From NCBI GenBank assembly GCA_009936825.1, contig JAACDV010000063.1, positions 1 to 14,561 of the forward strand: a DNA stretch of 14,561 nt. The letters run 5' to 3'. The position numbers were made by a program, and so were the translations under genes. Below the pieces are notes generated by a model. It saw nothing but the letters and a program-made list of their open reading frames with translations, was not told where the DNA came from and searched no databases. Positions 7,496 through 14,544 of this stretch are shown in pieces (positions within the stretch are counted from its first letter, which is position 1; each line of letters begins with the position of its first letter). The DNA comes from Bacteroidota bacterium. Lineage in GTDB: Bacteria > Pseudomonadota > Alphaproteobacteria > Puniceispirillales > Puniceispirillaceae.

Positions 7496-7683
7496 TTTTT
7501 GAATTCTCCGGTGGGCTGGGGCGCTAACCTGCTTGGCAAGCTGGCAACATTTTGCGCGGCGTAAAAGCTGGATTAGTGTTAAACCAATTCATATAGAAAA
7601 CCACCGTAAAAGGTGCTTTAACATACGGTAAAATAAGATGGTCAACCAACTGTAACGTTTGGCCGGAATACAGGAAACGCAGC
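7496..7683. promoter_or_regulatory. Divergent intergenic region between the MATE and ArnT-like genes
   Basis: These 188 bases must contain both promoters. The half nearest the ArnT-like gene is AT-rich and holds a repeated word: GTAAAAGCTG (7561-7570), GTAAAAGGTG (7606-7615) and GTAAAATAAG (7628-7637). The second copy lies in a small inverted repeat, CACC-GTAAAA-GGTG (7602-7615). No -35/-10 pair stands out clearly enough to be called. An in-frame stop at 7654-7656 rules out an upstream start for the ArnT-like gene. Confidence 0.35.
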
Positions 7684-9516
7684 TTGTCCTTCCTAGACAA
7701 AAACCGGACCCTAGATAAAAACCGGTCCCTGAATAATAAGCCAGCGCTGATTATACTGCTGGCTTTGCTGGCTGCTGCGATTTTGATCGGACATCAAACA
7801 TTGCCCACAATGGACCGTGATGAATCGCGGTTTGCTCAGGCCAGCAAACAAATGCTGCATTCGGGTGATTTCGTAACGGTGCGGTTTCAAGATGATCTTC
7901 GCGCGAAAAAGCCGGTCGGTATCTACTGGCTTCAGACAATTTCTGCGGCACTGTTTGGTGATACAAAAATCGCTGCCTTTCGCGTGCCAAGCTTGCTGGC
8001 GATGTTGCTGACAGTTTATGGCACCTACCGGATTGCGCGGTCGCTGTACAAACCACCGCGCGCGTTGTTATCGGCGGCGGCTTGTGGGGCCTCGCTTATT
8101 GTCTTTGCCGAGGCGCATTTGGCGAAGACGGATTCGGTGTTGATGCTGTTGTGTTTTTGTCAGCAATTCGCGCTGTTTCGCATTTATCAGGCTTGGCAGC
8201 ATGGGCGGCGGCTGCCTTATTGGTCATATCTGTGGTTTTGGGTGCCGATGGCGGCGGCAGTGCTGGTCAAAGGGCCGGTTGCGCCGGTGTTGGCAATGAC
8301 GACGGTTGGCGGCTTGTCGCTTTGGCACCGCAACATCCGCTGGATGCGATTGCTGCGGCCATGGCAAGGGATTTTCGCGCTGGCAGTGATCACGCTGCCG
8401 TGGGCAATCATGGTAACGCTGGCAACCGATGGAGCGTTTCTGGATCTGGCCTTTCGCGGGGATTTTGTGGCCAAGGTTCAGTCCGGGCAGGAATCGCATG
8501 GTGCGCCGATTGGCACCTACTTGCTTCTTGCCGGGGTGCTTTTATGGCCAGCCAGTCTGTTGTTGCCCCGCGCTGCAAGCCAATTACGGCTATTGACGGC
8601 GCATGTTGAAAGCCGGTTCATGCTGGCATGGGCGGTGCCATTTTGGGCGCTGATTGAGCTGGTGCCGACAAAGTTACCGCATTACCCGCTACCGGTAATA
8701 CCGGCGCTGGCAATTTTGCTGGTTTGTGCGGTGGAGGCACCGCTTGCCGGAAGTTCGCGGCCTGCAAAAAACAAAAGCTCTTGGAATGAGAATAGGGACC
8801 AAGATTCCCCAAACCCGTTTTTTGCACTTTTAAGCCTCGATTGGCTTCGGGGGTTTAGGGTTCAAAATTTTCGGCGTAGTGAAAGCAGTTCCCAGAAATT
8901 TACGGTCCGGGGAAGCGTGCTAAGGTGGATTGCGCTTGCGGCTGAATTTGCCATGATGACTGTTGGGCCTGTGCTTGGTGGGGTGATGATCTGGGCGGCG
9001 CTGACCTTTGGCGGGGTGACGAGTGGCCGGGCTTTTGCCTTTGCCTTGCTGGCCTGCGTTATGGTTGGCTTGGCGATGTGGCAGGGTATTTTATGGCACC
9101 TGCGGGGCGGAATTAGGCCTGTTGCTTTGATGCTGGCGGCCGGCGTTATTTTTCATTTCATCGTGATTGCCGGGCTGTTGCCGTCGCTTTCGCGGGTGCA
9201 TGTGGCACGCGCTATTGATGAAAGTCTGATTGCCACCGACACGCGCCCTGCCGCCATCGCTGCCGCTGGGTTTCATGAACCGTCGCTGGTGTTTCATCTT
9301 GGCCGCGATTTACTATTGGTTAATGGCGGCGAGGCGGCGTTGTTTCTGGCCGAGGCACCGGGCGGAATGGCGATTGTCGAAAAAGACCAGCAGCCAGCTT
9401 TTCTGGAAATGGCGGACCAATTGGGTTTGCGCCTTTCAGTGCCGGTTCAGATTGAGGGTTTTAACATGTCCAAAGGTCGAAACATCCGAATTTTCCTCTA
9501 TAGAACAACCCTTTGA
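7684..9516 (+). CDS. ArnT/PMT-like GT-C glycosyltransferase (lipid A or envelope glycan modification)
   Basis: A polytopic inner-membrane transferase that moves a sugar from a polyprenyl-phosphate donor to a periplasmic acceptor, probably lipid A or another glycolipid. The first helix (about 20-38) is followed by DRDESRFAQASKQML (44-58), containing the catalytic acidic motif of the GT-C fold, and by KKPVGIYWLQ (75-84). ELVPTKLPHYPLPVIPAL (325-342) is another family landmark. The start is TTG at 7684, supported by AGGAA 8 bases upstream and an upstream stop; no ATG precedes the catalytic motif. Two oddities: residues 3-16 come from an 18-bp tandem repeat, and residues about 360-410 form a polar, low-complexity stretch from AT-rich DNA that looks inserted. 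The gene opens a cassette with a GT2 enzyme and a LAB_N protein. Sugar and acceptor are unknown; no arnA, arnB or arnD is present in the window. Confidence 0.88.
   Translation: MSFLDKNRTLDKNRSLNNKPALIILLALLAAAILIGHQTLPTMDRDESRFAQASKQMLHSGDFVTVRFQDDLRAKKPVGIYWLQTISAALFGDTKIAAFRVPSLLAMLLTVYGTYRIARSLYKPPRALLSAAACGASLIVFAEAHLAKTDSVLMLLCFCQQFALFRIYQAWQHGRRLPYWSYLWFWVPMAAAVLVKGPVAPVLAMTTVGGLSLWHRNIRWMRLLRPWQGIFALAVITLPWAIMVTLATDGAFLDLAFRGDFVAKVQSGQESHGAPIGTYLLLAGVLLWPASLLLPRAASQLRLLTAHVESRFMLAWAVPFWALIELVPTKLPHYPLPVIPALAILLVCAVEAPLAGSSRPAKNKSSWNENRDQDSPNPFFALLSLDWLRGFRVQNFRRSESSSQKFTVRGSVLRWIALAAEFAMMTVGPVLGGVMIWAALTFGGVTSGRAFAFALLACVMVGLAMWQGILWHLRGGIRPVALMLAAGVIFHFIVIAGLLPSLSRVHVARAIDESLIATDTRPAAIAAAGFHEPSLVFHLGRDLLLVNGGEAALFLAEAPGGMAIVEKDQQPAFLEMADQLGLRLSVPVQIEGFNMSKGRNIRIFLYRTTL
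7693..7728 (+). repeat. 18-bp tandem duplication at the start of the ArnT-like gene
   Basis: Two adjacent 18-bp units, CTAGACAAAAACCGGACC (7693-7710) and CTAGATAAAAACCGGTCC (7711-7728), differ at 2 positions. They encode LDKNRT and LDKNRS in the cytosolic N-terminus just before the first membrane helix. The duplication keeps the reading frame. Confidence 0.85.
8765..8910. repeat. AT-rich, hairpin-rich segment carried in frame inside the ArnT-like gene (putative inserted element)
   Basis: The surrounding gene is GC-rich, but 8761-8910 is about 45% G+C by hand count, against about 60-67% just upstream. It contains a chain of inverted repeats: TCTTGG (8779-8784) with CCAAGA (8799-8804); CCCCAAACCC (8807-8816) with GGGTTTAGGG (8851-8860, 9 of 10 pairing); and, nested inside, AAGCC (8832-8836) with GGCTT (8843-8847). 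It encodes a polar stretch (about residues 360-410) in a loop between membrane helices. It may be an in-frame palindromic element; its boundaries are approximate and no second copy exists in the window. Confidence 0.4.
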
Positions 9517-9599
9517 TCTGTCCTATTTGACCATAGCGACGCTAACGGCTAAAGACAGGGGCATAATTCGTGTTTAACTCCGTTTTGCGAGTCCCGTGA

Positions 9600-10433
9600 A
9601 TGACCAAAACCAAACGCAACGCATCGGCCCCGCCTGAAATTGAAATTTCAGTTCTGGTTCCGGTAATGAATGAAGCTGGCAATATTCGTCCGCTGATTGA
9701 TGAAATCTGTGACGTTCTTAAAGGGCGCCGCTTTGAAATCATCTATGTTGATGACGCCAGCACCGATGACAGCGTTGACGAGTTGGTGACTGCCAAGGCC
9801 GAAATTCCGCAACTTCGCGTTCTTTGCCACACCAACCGCGCCGGACAGAGTGCCGCCATCAGATCGGCGTTGCTGGCATCGCGCGGTCATCTGATCGGGG
9901 TGCTGGATGGTGACGGCCAGAATGTTCCAGCAGATTTTCCAAAGCTCGAGGCGGCGCTGCTGGCTGCAGAAGCCGATTGGAAAGATTTGGCCGATGGGAA
10001 TGATTTGGCCGATGGGAATGATTTGTACGTCATGGCCATCGGTATTCGTGCCAAACGTCAGGACAGTGCGCTACGTCTTCTGGCATCGCGCGGGGCTAGG
10101 GGGATTCGCCGGTCTATACTGGCAGATAATCATCCCGATAGTGGTTGCGGAATTAAGATTTTGCACCGTGCTTTGTTCGTACAATTGCCATTTTTCAACC
10201 ATATGCACCGCTTTATGCCAAGTCTGGTACAACGGCACGGCGGGCGCGTTGTTGGGGTGGATGTGGCGCATCGGCCTCGTCTTCGTGGAACGTCTAAATA
10301 TAAGATTCTGGACCGATTGTTCGTTGGAATCAGTGACCTGCTTGGGGTGATCTGGTTACTCCGCCGGGCGTCGCGGCAAGGCATCGTTAGGGAACTTGGT
10401 GTTGATGGGGAGTTGGGTGATGAGCAGAAATAG
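9600..10433 (+). CDS. GT2 family glycosyltransferase, polyprenyl-phosphate sugar synthase (DPM1/ArnC-like)
   Basis: A family 2 transferase that most likely transfers a sugar from a nucleotide donor to a polyprenyl phosphate at the cytosolic face of the inner membrane, making the donor for the ArnT-like enzyme. Motifs over 277 residues are VLVPVMNEAGNI (18-29), IIYVDDASTD (47-56), LDGDGQNVPADF (102-113, with the metal-binding DxD) and HRPRLRGTSKY (224-234), all usual in DPM1-like enzymes. It has no C-terminal pair of membrane helices, so it belongs to the short, peripheral type. The ATG at 9600 has only a weak GAG 8 bases upstream. Residues about 129-142 read LADGNDLADGNDL because of a perfect 18-bp tandem duplication. 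The gene follows the ArnT-like gene by 83 bases with no clear terminator and precedes the LAB_N gene by 15. The donor sugar cannot be told. Confidence 0.88.
   Translation: MTKTKRNASAPPEIEISVLVPVMNEAGNIRPLIDEICDVLKGRRFEIIYVDDASTDDSVDELVTAKAEIPQLRVLCHTNRAGQSAAIRSALLASRGHLIGVLDGDGQNVPADFPKLEAALLAAEADWKDLADGNDLADGNDLYVMAIGIRAKRQDSALRLLASRGARGIRRSILADNHPDSGCGIKILHRALFVQLPFFNHMHRFMPSLVQRHGGRVVGVDVAHRPRLRGTSKYKILDRLFVGISDLLGVIWLLRRASRQGIVRELGVDGELGDEQK
9984..10025 (+). repeat. Perfect 18-bp tandem duplication in the GT2 gene
   Basis: GATTTGGCCGATGGGAAT is present at 9984-10001 and identically at 10002-10019, followed by a partial third unit GATTTG (10020-10025). It encodes a repeated DLADGN in the region between the DxD motif and the GIRAKRQD motif. 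The absence of any mismatch suggests a recent event. Confidence 0.93.
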
Positions 10434-10448
10434 AGGGGGGCGCGGCGG

Positions 10449-10829
10449 ATGATTGCTTTGCTTTCGCAACAGATAGAGGCTGGTGCACGTGCGGTGGCCA
10501 CCTTGCTGGTTACGATGTTCCCGTTTCTGCCTGATAGTCTGATCACCAACCCTGAACAGATTATGATTGTCGTTGGCTTTGCCGGGCAAGGCCTGTTTGC
10601 CATGCGCTTTATTATCCAGTGGCTATCGTCGGAAAAGCGTGCCAAGTCGGTTATTCCGGTCGCGTTCTGGTATTTTTCTATCGGGGGCGGTGCGGTGCTG
10701 CTTCTCTATGCCATTTGGCGGCAAGATCCGGTGATTATTTGCGGTCAGGGGTTGGGGCTGTTTATCTATCTTCGTAATTTGTATTTCATTCACCGCAACG
10801 GGTCTGGCAATGCGGAAAAATCTGAATAG
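10449..10829 (+). CDS. Free-standing lipid A biosynthesis N-terminal domain (LAB_N) membrane protein
   Basis: A 126-residue protein with about three or four hydrophobic helices. Residues 43-95 match the LAB_N domain, with GFAGQGLFAMRFIIQW (43-58), SEKRAKSVIPVAFWYFS (61-77), LLLYAIWRQDP (84-94) and GLFIYLRNLYFI (103-114). The domain takes its name from its fusion to LpxB in some bacteria, but here it stands alone, as is common beside ArnT-like and DPM1-like genes. Its biochemical role is not established; given the context it might help flip or present the polyprenyl-linked sugar, which is inference. AGAGGGGGG ends 8 bases before the ATG. It is the last gene of the cassette and converges with the EVE gene across 40 bases with no obvious terminator. 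Confidence 0.87.
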   Translation: MIALLSQQIEAGARAVATLLVTMFPFLPDSLITNPEQIMIVVGFAGQGLFAMRFIIQWLSSEKRAKSVIPVAFWYFSIGGGAVLLLYAIWRQDPVIICGQGLGLFIYLRNLYFIHRNGSGNAEKSE

Positions 10830-10869
10830 ATTTTTGCGGCCAAAGAAAGGGGACTCAAAAAATCGAACC

Positions 10870-11289
10870 TTAAAATTCTGTCTCGCCCATAGCTAATATC
10901 ATCTGCCATTGCGCGGCGCTGACCGGCGTTACCGACAGGCGGGATTGGCGAACCAGCGCCATTTCGGCCAGTCTTGGTGCGGCCTTGATCTCGGCAAGGG
11001 TAGCCGGCCGGCAAAAGCTTTTCACTGCCTTTACCGTGACCATGCCAAAGCGGCCGCTGGCATCACTTGGATCGGGGTGATACAGCTCGCACACCTCGAC
11101 GATACCGACGATCTGCTTTTCATTTACCGAATGATAAAAAAACGCCAGATCACCAATATCCATGGATTTCATGTTGTTTGATGCCTGATGGTTGCGAACG
11201 CCGTCCCAGCCTTCGCCATCATCGCCTTTGGCCACTTGCTGGTCCCATGACCAAGAACCCGGTTCCGATTTCATCAGCCAGTAATTCAC
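10870..11289 (-). CDS. EVE domain-containing protein
   Basis: A 139-residue single-domain protein of the EVE family, related to PUA and YTH folds; these are thought to bind modified bases in RNA or DNA, but the cellular role in proteobacteria is not settled. Family motifs are YWLMKSEP (3-10), WDGVRNHQASNNM (28-40), GDLAFFYHS (46-54), VGIVEV (61-66) and LVRQSRLSV (112-120). The start is a GTG at 11289, chosen because AAGGAG lies 9 bases upstream and the domain begins at once; longer open reading upstream runs across gpsA in another frame and lacks family resemblance. It lies 40 bases downstream of gpsA, as in many alphaproteobacteria, where a YciI-like gene often sits between them; none is present here. 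Confidence 0.9.
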   Translation of the reverse strand: MNYWLMKSEPGSWSWDQQVAKGDDGEGWDGVRNHQASNNMKSMDIGDLAFFYHSVNEKQIVGIVEVCELYHPDPSDASGRFGMVTVKAVKSFCRPATLAEIKAAPRLAEMALVRQSRLSVTPVSAAQWQMILAMGETEF

Positions 11290-11329
11290 GGTGTTTTGCT
11301 CCTTTTCTTTTGGTTTTGTGACGCCGGCA

Positions 11330-12301
11330 CTATTCGTTCCCGACTCGCCGTGCCAACAATCCGGCAACCACTTCCGGCAGATTGTGGCCATGATTAACGA
11401 CATTGTCGACAGCCTTGGTGATTGGTTGATCAACGCCAATGCGCTCCCCCCGCGCGGCGAGTGCAGCAACAGTGTGCCGCCCTTCTGCCAGCACCGGATC
11501 AGGCGCATGGCCTTTGCCCAATGCCAATCCATAAGCCATGTTTCGTGAATGTGGCCCGGCACAAGACAGTGCTAGATCACCTGCCCCGGATAGCCCAAAA
11601 ATAGTATCGGGAGCCGCCCCGGCAGCGCTGGCAAAGCGCGCCATTTCAGCCAACCCTCGCGTAATAATTGCGGCCCGGGCATTATCGCCGAGTTGCAAAC
11701 CGACAGCGCATCCAGCGGCAATCGCAATGACATTTTTCATCGCACCACCGATGGCAACACCAACCGGATCATTGCTGGAATAAACCCGGATATTACTTCC
11801 GCGAAAGGCGCTTTGAACGGCGCCACTTGCCAATTTATCATTGCTGGCGGCGGTGATTGCCGCTGGCAGGCCGCGCAACACCTCGTCGGCAAAACTCGGC
11901 CCCGAAAAGACCACAACGGGATGTTGGGAAAGCTGTTCGCTTGCCACTTCATGCATCAAAAGCCCGCCGGATTTATCGGTCGCCACCAGCCCCTTGGCGC
12001 ATAGAATAATGATTGCATCTTGGCGAGCTTCACGGCGAACCATCGTCAATGCCTCGATCGTTGCCTTAACTGGAACCACTATGAAAATCAGATTGGCATC
12101 GCGTAAGATAGCTGGATCGGTGCTGGCGGGAATGGGCGATGTGGCGGCAATATCGGCAATCTGGCGACATCTCCCCTTAGCCAACATCTCCACGGTATCG
12201 TCTGACCTAGCCAGAACTTTGGCGTTGGTCCCGGCCGTTATTAGGGCAGCTGCAATGGCGGTCCCCCAACTGCCGCCGCCAATGATGATTGCTTTGGTCA
12301 T
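11330..12301 (-). CDS. gpsA: NAD(P)-dependent glycerol-3-phosphate dehydrogenase
   Basis: This cytosolic enzyme reduces dihydroxyacetone phosphate to sn-glycerol 3-phosphate, the backbone for phospholipids. At 323 residues it has the usual length. The Rossmann motif GGGSWGTA is at 8-15; CAKG (101-104) and [13 protein letters not shown] (185-197) carry the conserved lysines 104 and 189, the latter catalytic. SGPSFADE (133-140), [16 protein letters not shown] (205-220) and GLSGAGDL (236-243) are also typical. Its ATG overlaps the tsaD stop by 4 bases (ATGA on the minus strand), which implies translational coupling. It sits in the tsaD-gpsA-EVE run, an arrangement often found divergent from hemC in alphaproteobacteria. 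Confidence 0.96.
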   Translation of the reverse strand: MTKAIIIGGGSWGTAIAAALITAGTNAKVLARSDDTVEMLAKGRCRQIADIAATSPIPASTDPAILRDANLIFIVVPVKATIEALTMVRREARQDAIIILCAKGLVATDKSGGLLMHEVASEQLSQHPVVVFSGPSFADEVLRGLPAAITAASNDKLASGAVQSAFRGSNIRVYSSNDPVGVAIGGAMKNVIAIAAGCAVGLQLGDNARAAIITRGLAEMARFASAAGAAPDTIFGLSGAGDLALSCAGPHSRNMAYGLALGKGHAPDPVLAEGRHTVAALAARGERIGVDQPITKAVDNVVNHGHNLPEVVAGLLARRVGNE

Positions 12302-13458
12302 GCGCGCACTCCGCGGCCGGGGGGAGGCGGTGCATCGGGATCAAGCGGCCAGCGTGGGCGCGGTGCAAAATCTAGGGGATCAGACGCATCACCGCGTTCA
12401 ATGGCAGCCCATGCAATCATCGCTGCATTGTCGGTACACAGCCATGCAGGCGGCACGGAAATATCAAAACCTGCGGCTAAAGCAACAGCTTCCAGCCGCA
12501 AAAAAATGGCTTTATTCGCGGCAACCCCGCCGGCAATAACCAGCGTTGCGGGTCCATGTGTCGCAGCAAAGCGTGTCATCGCCTTTTCGGTCCTGTCTGC
12601 TAGACAATCGGCAACCGCGGCTTGCAGTGAAGCTGCCAGATCAGCGGTGAAATTAGAGGCGGCCTGATTAGCAGAATGCTTGGCGAAATGGTTAGCAACG
12701 GCAGTCTTCAGCCCGGAGAAGGAAAAATGGCAATGGTCTGCGCCCTTTAGCGGACGCGGCAGTTTAATCGCGGCAGGGTTGCCGCTCTTGGCCAGCGCCT
12801 CAATCGCCGGTCCGCCCGGATAGCCAAGCCCCATGATTTTTGCGCTTTTATCGAAAGCTTCACCGGCGGCATCATCCATCGTTGTGCCATATCTTTGATA
12901 TTCGCCGGGACCATGCACCGCCAGCAACTGGGTATGTCCGCCCGATACTAGCAATAGCAGATAGGGAAACTTAATATTGGCAACCAGACGGGCGCTCAAT
13001 GCATGGCCTTCAAGATGATTCACCGCGAAATAGGGAATGCCGCGCGCCGCCGCGATTGCTTTTGCTGCAACCGTTCCCACAACAACACCGCCGATCAGCC
13101 CGGGCCCCCCTGTTGCCGCTACCGCATCAATGTCATCAATACTAACATCCGAATTGATAAGCGCGGCCTCAATGACCGTATCAATCGCGTCAAGATGCGC
13201 CCGCGCGGCAATTTCGGGAACAACCCCCCCATGGCTGGCATGAATTTCCATTTGTGAGGCAATTTCGTTGGCCAGAATGGTGCCGTCACTGCGCACTATC
13301 GCGGCAGCAGTTTCATCGCAACTGCTCTCGATGCCAAGGACGATGCTAAAACCGGAGCCGGAGCCTGGGCCAAAACCTGAGCCTGAGCTGATTCGTGAAG
13401 GTATCATTCGCAGATTCTTTTGCCGTTTATCTTTTATTTTTACTGGCCTTGCAGACAT
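12298..13458 (-). CDS. tsaD: tRNA N6-adenosine threonylcarbamoyltransferase
   Basis: TsaD transfers threonylcarbamoyl from TC-AMP to A37 of ANN-decoding tRNAs, working with TsaB and TsaE. The Kae1/TsaD core begins with [11 protein letters not shown] (40-50) and has [10 protein letters not shown] (73-82), the iron-binding NHLEGH (147-152, His148 and His152), VSGGHTQL (171-178), [15 protein letters not shown] (202-216) and CTDNAAMIA (341-349, with metal ligand Asp343). The protein is 386 residues because about 37 residues precede the core, including an [13 protein letters not shown] stretch encoded by a degenerate hexamer repeat. The ATG at 13458 has TAGG a few bases upstream; an alternative ATG at 13407 would still leave about 20 extra residues. 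The C-terminus is Pro-rich. It overlaps gpsA by 4 bases and is divergent from hemC. Confidence 0.95.
   Translation of the reverse strand: MSARPVKIKDKRQKNLRMIPSRISSGSGFGPGSGSGFSIVLGIESSCDETAAAIVRSDGTILANEIASQMEIHASHGGVVPEIAARAHLDAIDTVIEAALINSDVSIDDIDAVAATGGPGLIGGVVVGTVAAKAIAAARGIPYFAVNHLEGHALSARLVANIKFPYLLLLVSGGHTQLLAVHGPGEYQRYGTTMDDAAGEAFDKSAKIMGLGYPGGPAIEALAKSGNPAAIKLPRPLKGADHCHFSFSGLKTAVANHFAKHSANQAASNFTADLAASLQAAVADCLADRTEKAMTRFAATHGPATLVIAGGVAANKAIFLRLEAVALAAGFDISVPPAWLCTDNAAMIAWAAIERGDASDPLDFAPRPRWPLDPDAPPPPGRGVRA
13351..13390 (-). repeat. Degenerate hexamer repeat encoding the Ser-Gly stretch of TsaD
   Basis: On the minus strand a six-base unit close to GGCTCA or GGCTCC recurs about six times with substitutions, encoding a Ser-Gly/Gly-Phe/Pro-Gly linker. 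Such arrays usually arise by strand slippage and remain in frame because the unit is a multiple of three. Confidence 0.65.
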
Positions 13459-13472
13459 TTAACCTAGGTTAA
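13459..13472. promoter_or_regulatory. 14-bp perfect palindrome overlapping the tsaD ribosome binding site
   Basis: TTAACCTAGGTTAA is a perfect palindrome ending immediately before the tsaD start codon at 13458. It overlaps a second palindrome, GGTTAACC (13467-13474). The AGG within it is the likely Shine-Dalgarno of tsaD. It may be a protein-binding site near the transcription start, or chance. Confidence 0.35.
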
Positions 13473-13480
13473 CCTTGTAA

Positions 13481-13509
13481 AGCATAGGCCATCATCTGGA
13501 TAATGATAA
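13481..13509 (-). promoter_or_regulatory. Putative sigma70-type promoter of the tsaD-gpsA operon
   Basis: On the minus strand TTATCA (13504-13509) and TATGCT (13481-13486) are separated by 17 bases; each matches its consensus at 4 of 6 positions. The predicted start would fall at about 13474, within or next to the palindrome in front of tsaD, leaving a short leader of about 15 bases. Confidence 0.4.
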
Positions 13510-13608
13510 GGGCTTCACCGTCCTTTTGGCATTATATTGATTTTTGCTGTGCTTCATTTTGTTTTTTGCTTTGCAACTGGGGCGTGCTGGCTGTTAGAAC
13601 AGGCGCCA

Positions 13609-14544
13609 ATGACGCAGTTTTCGGACATTTTTGAGAGCCAACCCCTGGTGCTTGCCAGCCGTGCTTCGGCCTTGGCGATGGCACAAAGCGAACTTGTGCG
13701 CGCCCGGCTGTCGCCGATATCTACCGAAATCATGCCGCTGACCACCAAGGGCGACCGGATTCTTGACCGATCGCTGGCGGATGCTGGCGGAAAAGGGCTG
13801 TTCATCAAAGAGCTGGAACATGTTTTGCTTTCGAGTGGCTGTGATGCTGCGGTTCATTCGATGAAGGATATGGAAACTGTTTTTGCCGACGGCACCATGA
13901 TCGCTGCCGTTCTGCCGCGAGAAGACCGGCGGGATGCGCTGGTTGGGCCGTATGCCAGCCTTGATGCGCTGCCGGAAGGCGCGGTTGTTGGTACCGCGTC
14001 GGTCCGGCGTACCGCAATCTTGCTTCATCATCGCCCTGATCTTCAGATCAAATTATTGCGCGGGAATGTAAATAGTCGTCTTGCAGCACTGGATGCTGGC
14101 AAGTTTGACGCCATTGTTCTGGCGGTTGCCGGGCTTAAGCGCTTGCAGTTGGATGTAGAATACGCGCCGATTGATCCATCGATTATGCCGCCATCTGCGG
14201 CGCAAGGGGCGCTGGCAATTCAGGTTCGGGATGCCGATGATGCGCGCAGTGCTGCGGTAATCGCTGCGTGTGCCGGATTGAATGACGCTACTGCTGCCGT
14301 GGAAGTCACCGCCGAGCGCGCCATGCTGTACCAGCTTGACGGATCCTGTCATACGCCGATTGCCGCCAGCGCGAAGCTAGACGATAAAGGCACTCTGCAT
14401 CTTGACGGAATGGTGTTGAGCGTTGACGGTAAAAAAGCGTACCGTAGCATTCTTTCTGCGCCGCGCGGTGCGGCTGACAAACTTGGTCGGGAACTGGCGG
14501 AGGATTTGCTGGAACAGGCCGGTGGGCATGCCTTTCTAGCCTAG
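13609..14544 (+). CDS. hemC: Hydroxymethylbilane synthase (porphobilinogen deaminase)
   Basis: This enzyme joins four porphobilinogen molecules into hydroxymethylbilane in heme synthesis, in the cytosol. Motifs over 311 residues are LASRASALAMAQ (15-26), TTKGDR (45-50), GGKGLFIKELE (60-70), HSMKDMET (83-90, catalytic Asp87), TASVRR (129-134), LRGNVNSRLAALDAG (150-164) and DGSCHTPIAA (244-253), in which Cys247 carries the dipyrromethane cofactor. KDMET replaces the usual KDMPT. The ATG at 13609 was chosen; its Shine-Dalgarno is weak (AGG 5 bases upstream). A TTG at 13537 in frame would add 24 hydrophobic residues but has no ribosome binding site and does not suit a soluble enzyme. It diverges from tsaD across 150 bases; hemD commonly follows but lies beyond the window, if present. 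Confidence 0.95.
   Translation: MTQFSDIFESQPLVLASRASALAMAQSELVRARLSPISTEIMPLTTKGDRILDRSLADAGGKGLFIKELEHVLLSSGCDAAVHSMKDMETVFADGTMIAAVLPREDRRDALVGPYASLDALPEGAVVGTASVRRTAILLHHRPDLQIKLLRGNVNSRLAALDAGKFDAIVLAVAGLKRLQLDVEYAPIDPSIMPPSAAQGALAIQVRDADDARSAAVIAACAGLNDATAAVEVTAERAMLYQLDGSCHTPIAASAKLDDKGTLHLDGMVLSVDGKKAYRSILSAPRGAADKLGRELAEDLLEQAGGHAFLA

Noticed and set aside
11290..11562. Upstream extension of the EVE protein by 91 residues across the gpsA end
   Set aside because: The added part is a frame-shifted reading of gpsA with no family resemblance; the GTG at 11289 has a strong Shine-Dalgarno and starts exactly at the EVE domain.
13537..13608. TTG start for hemC giving a hydrophobic N-terminal extension that looks like a signal or anchor
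   Set aside because: No ribosome binding site precedes it, hydroxymethylbilane synthase is a soluble cytosolic enzyme, and the AT-rich DNA is better explained as promoter region.
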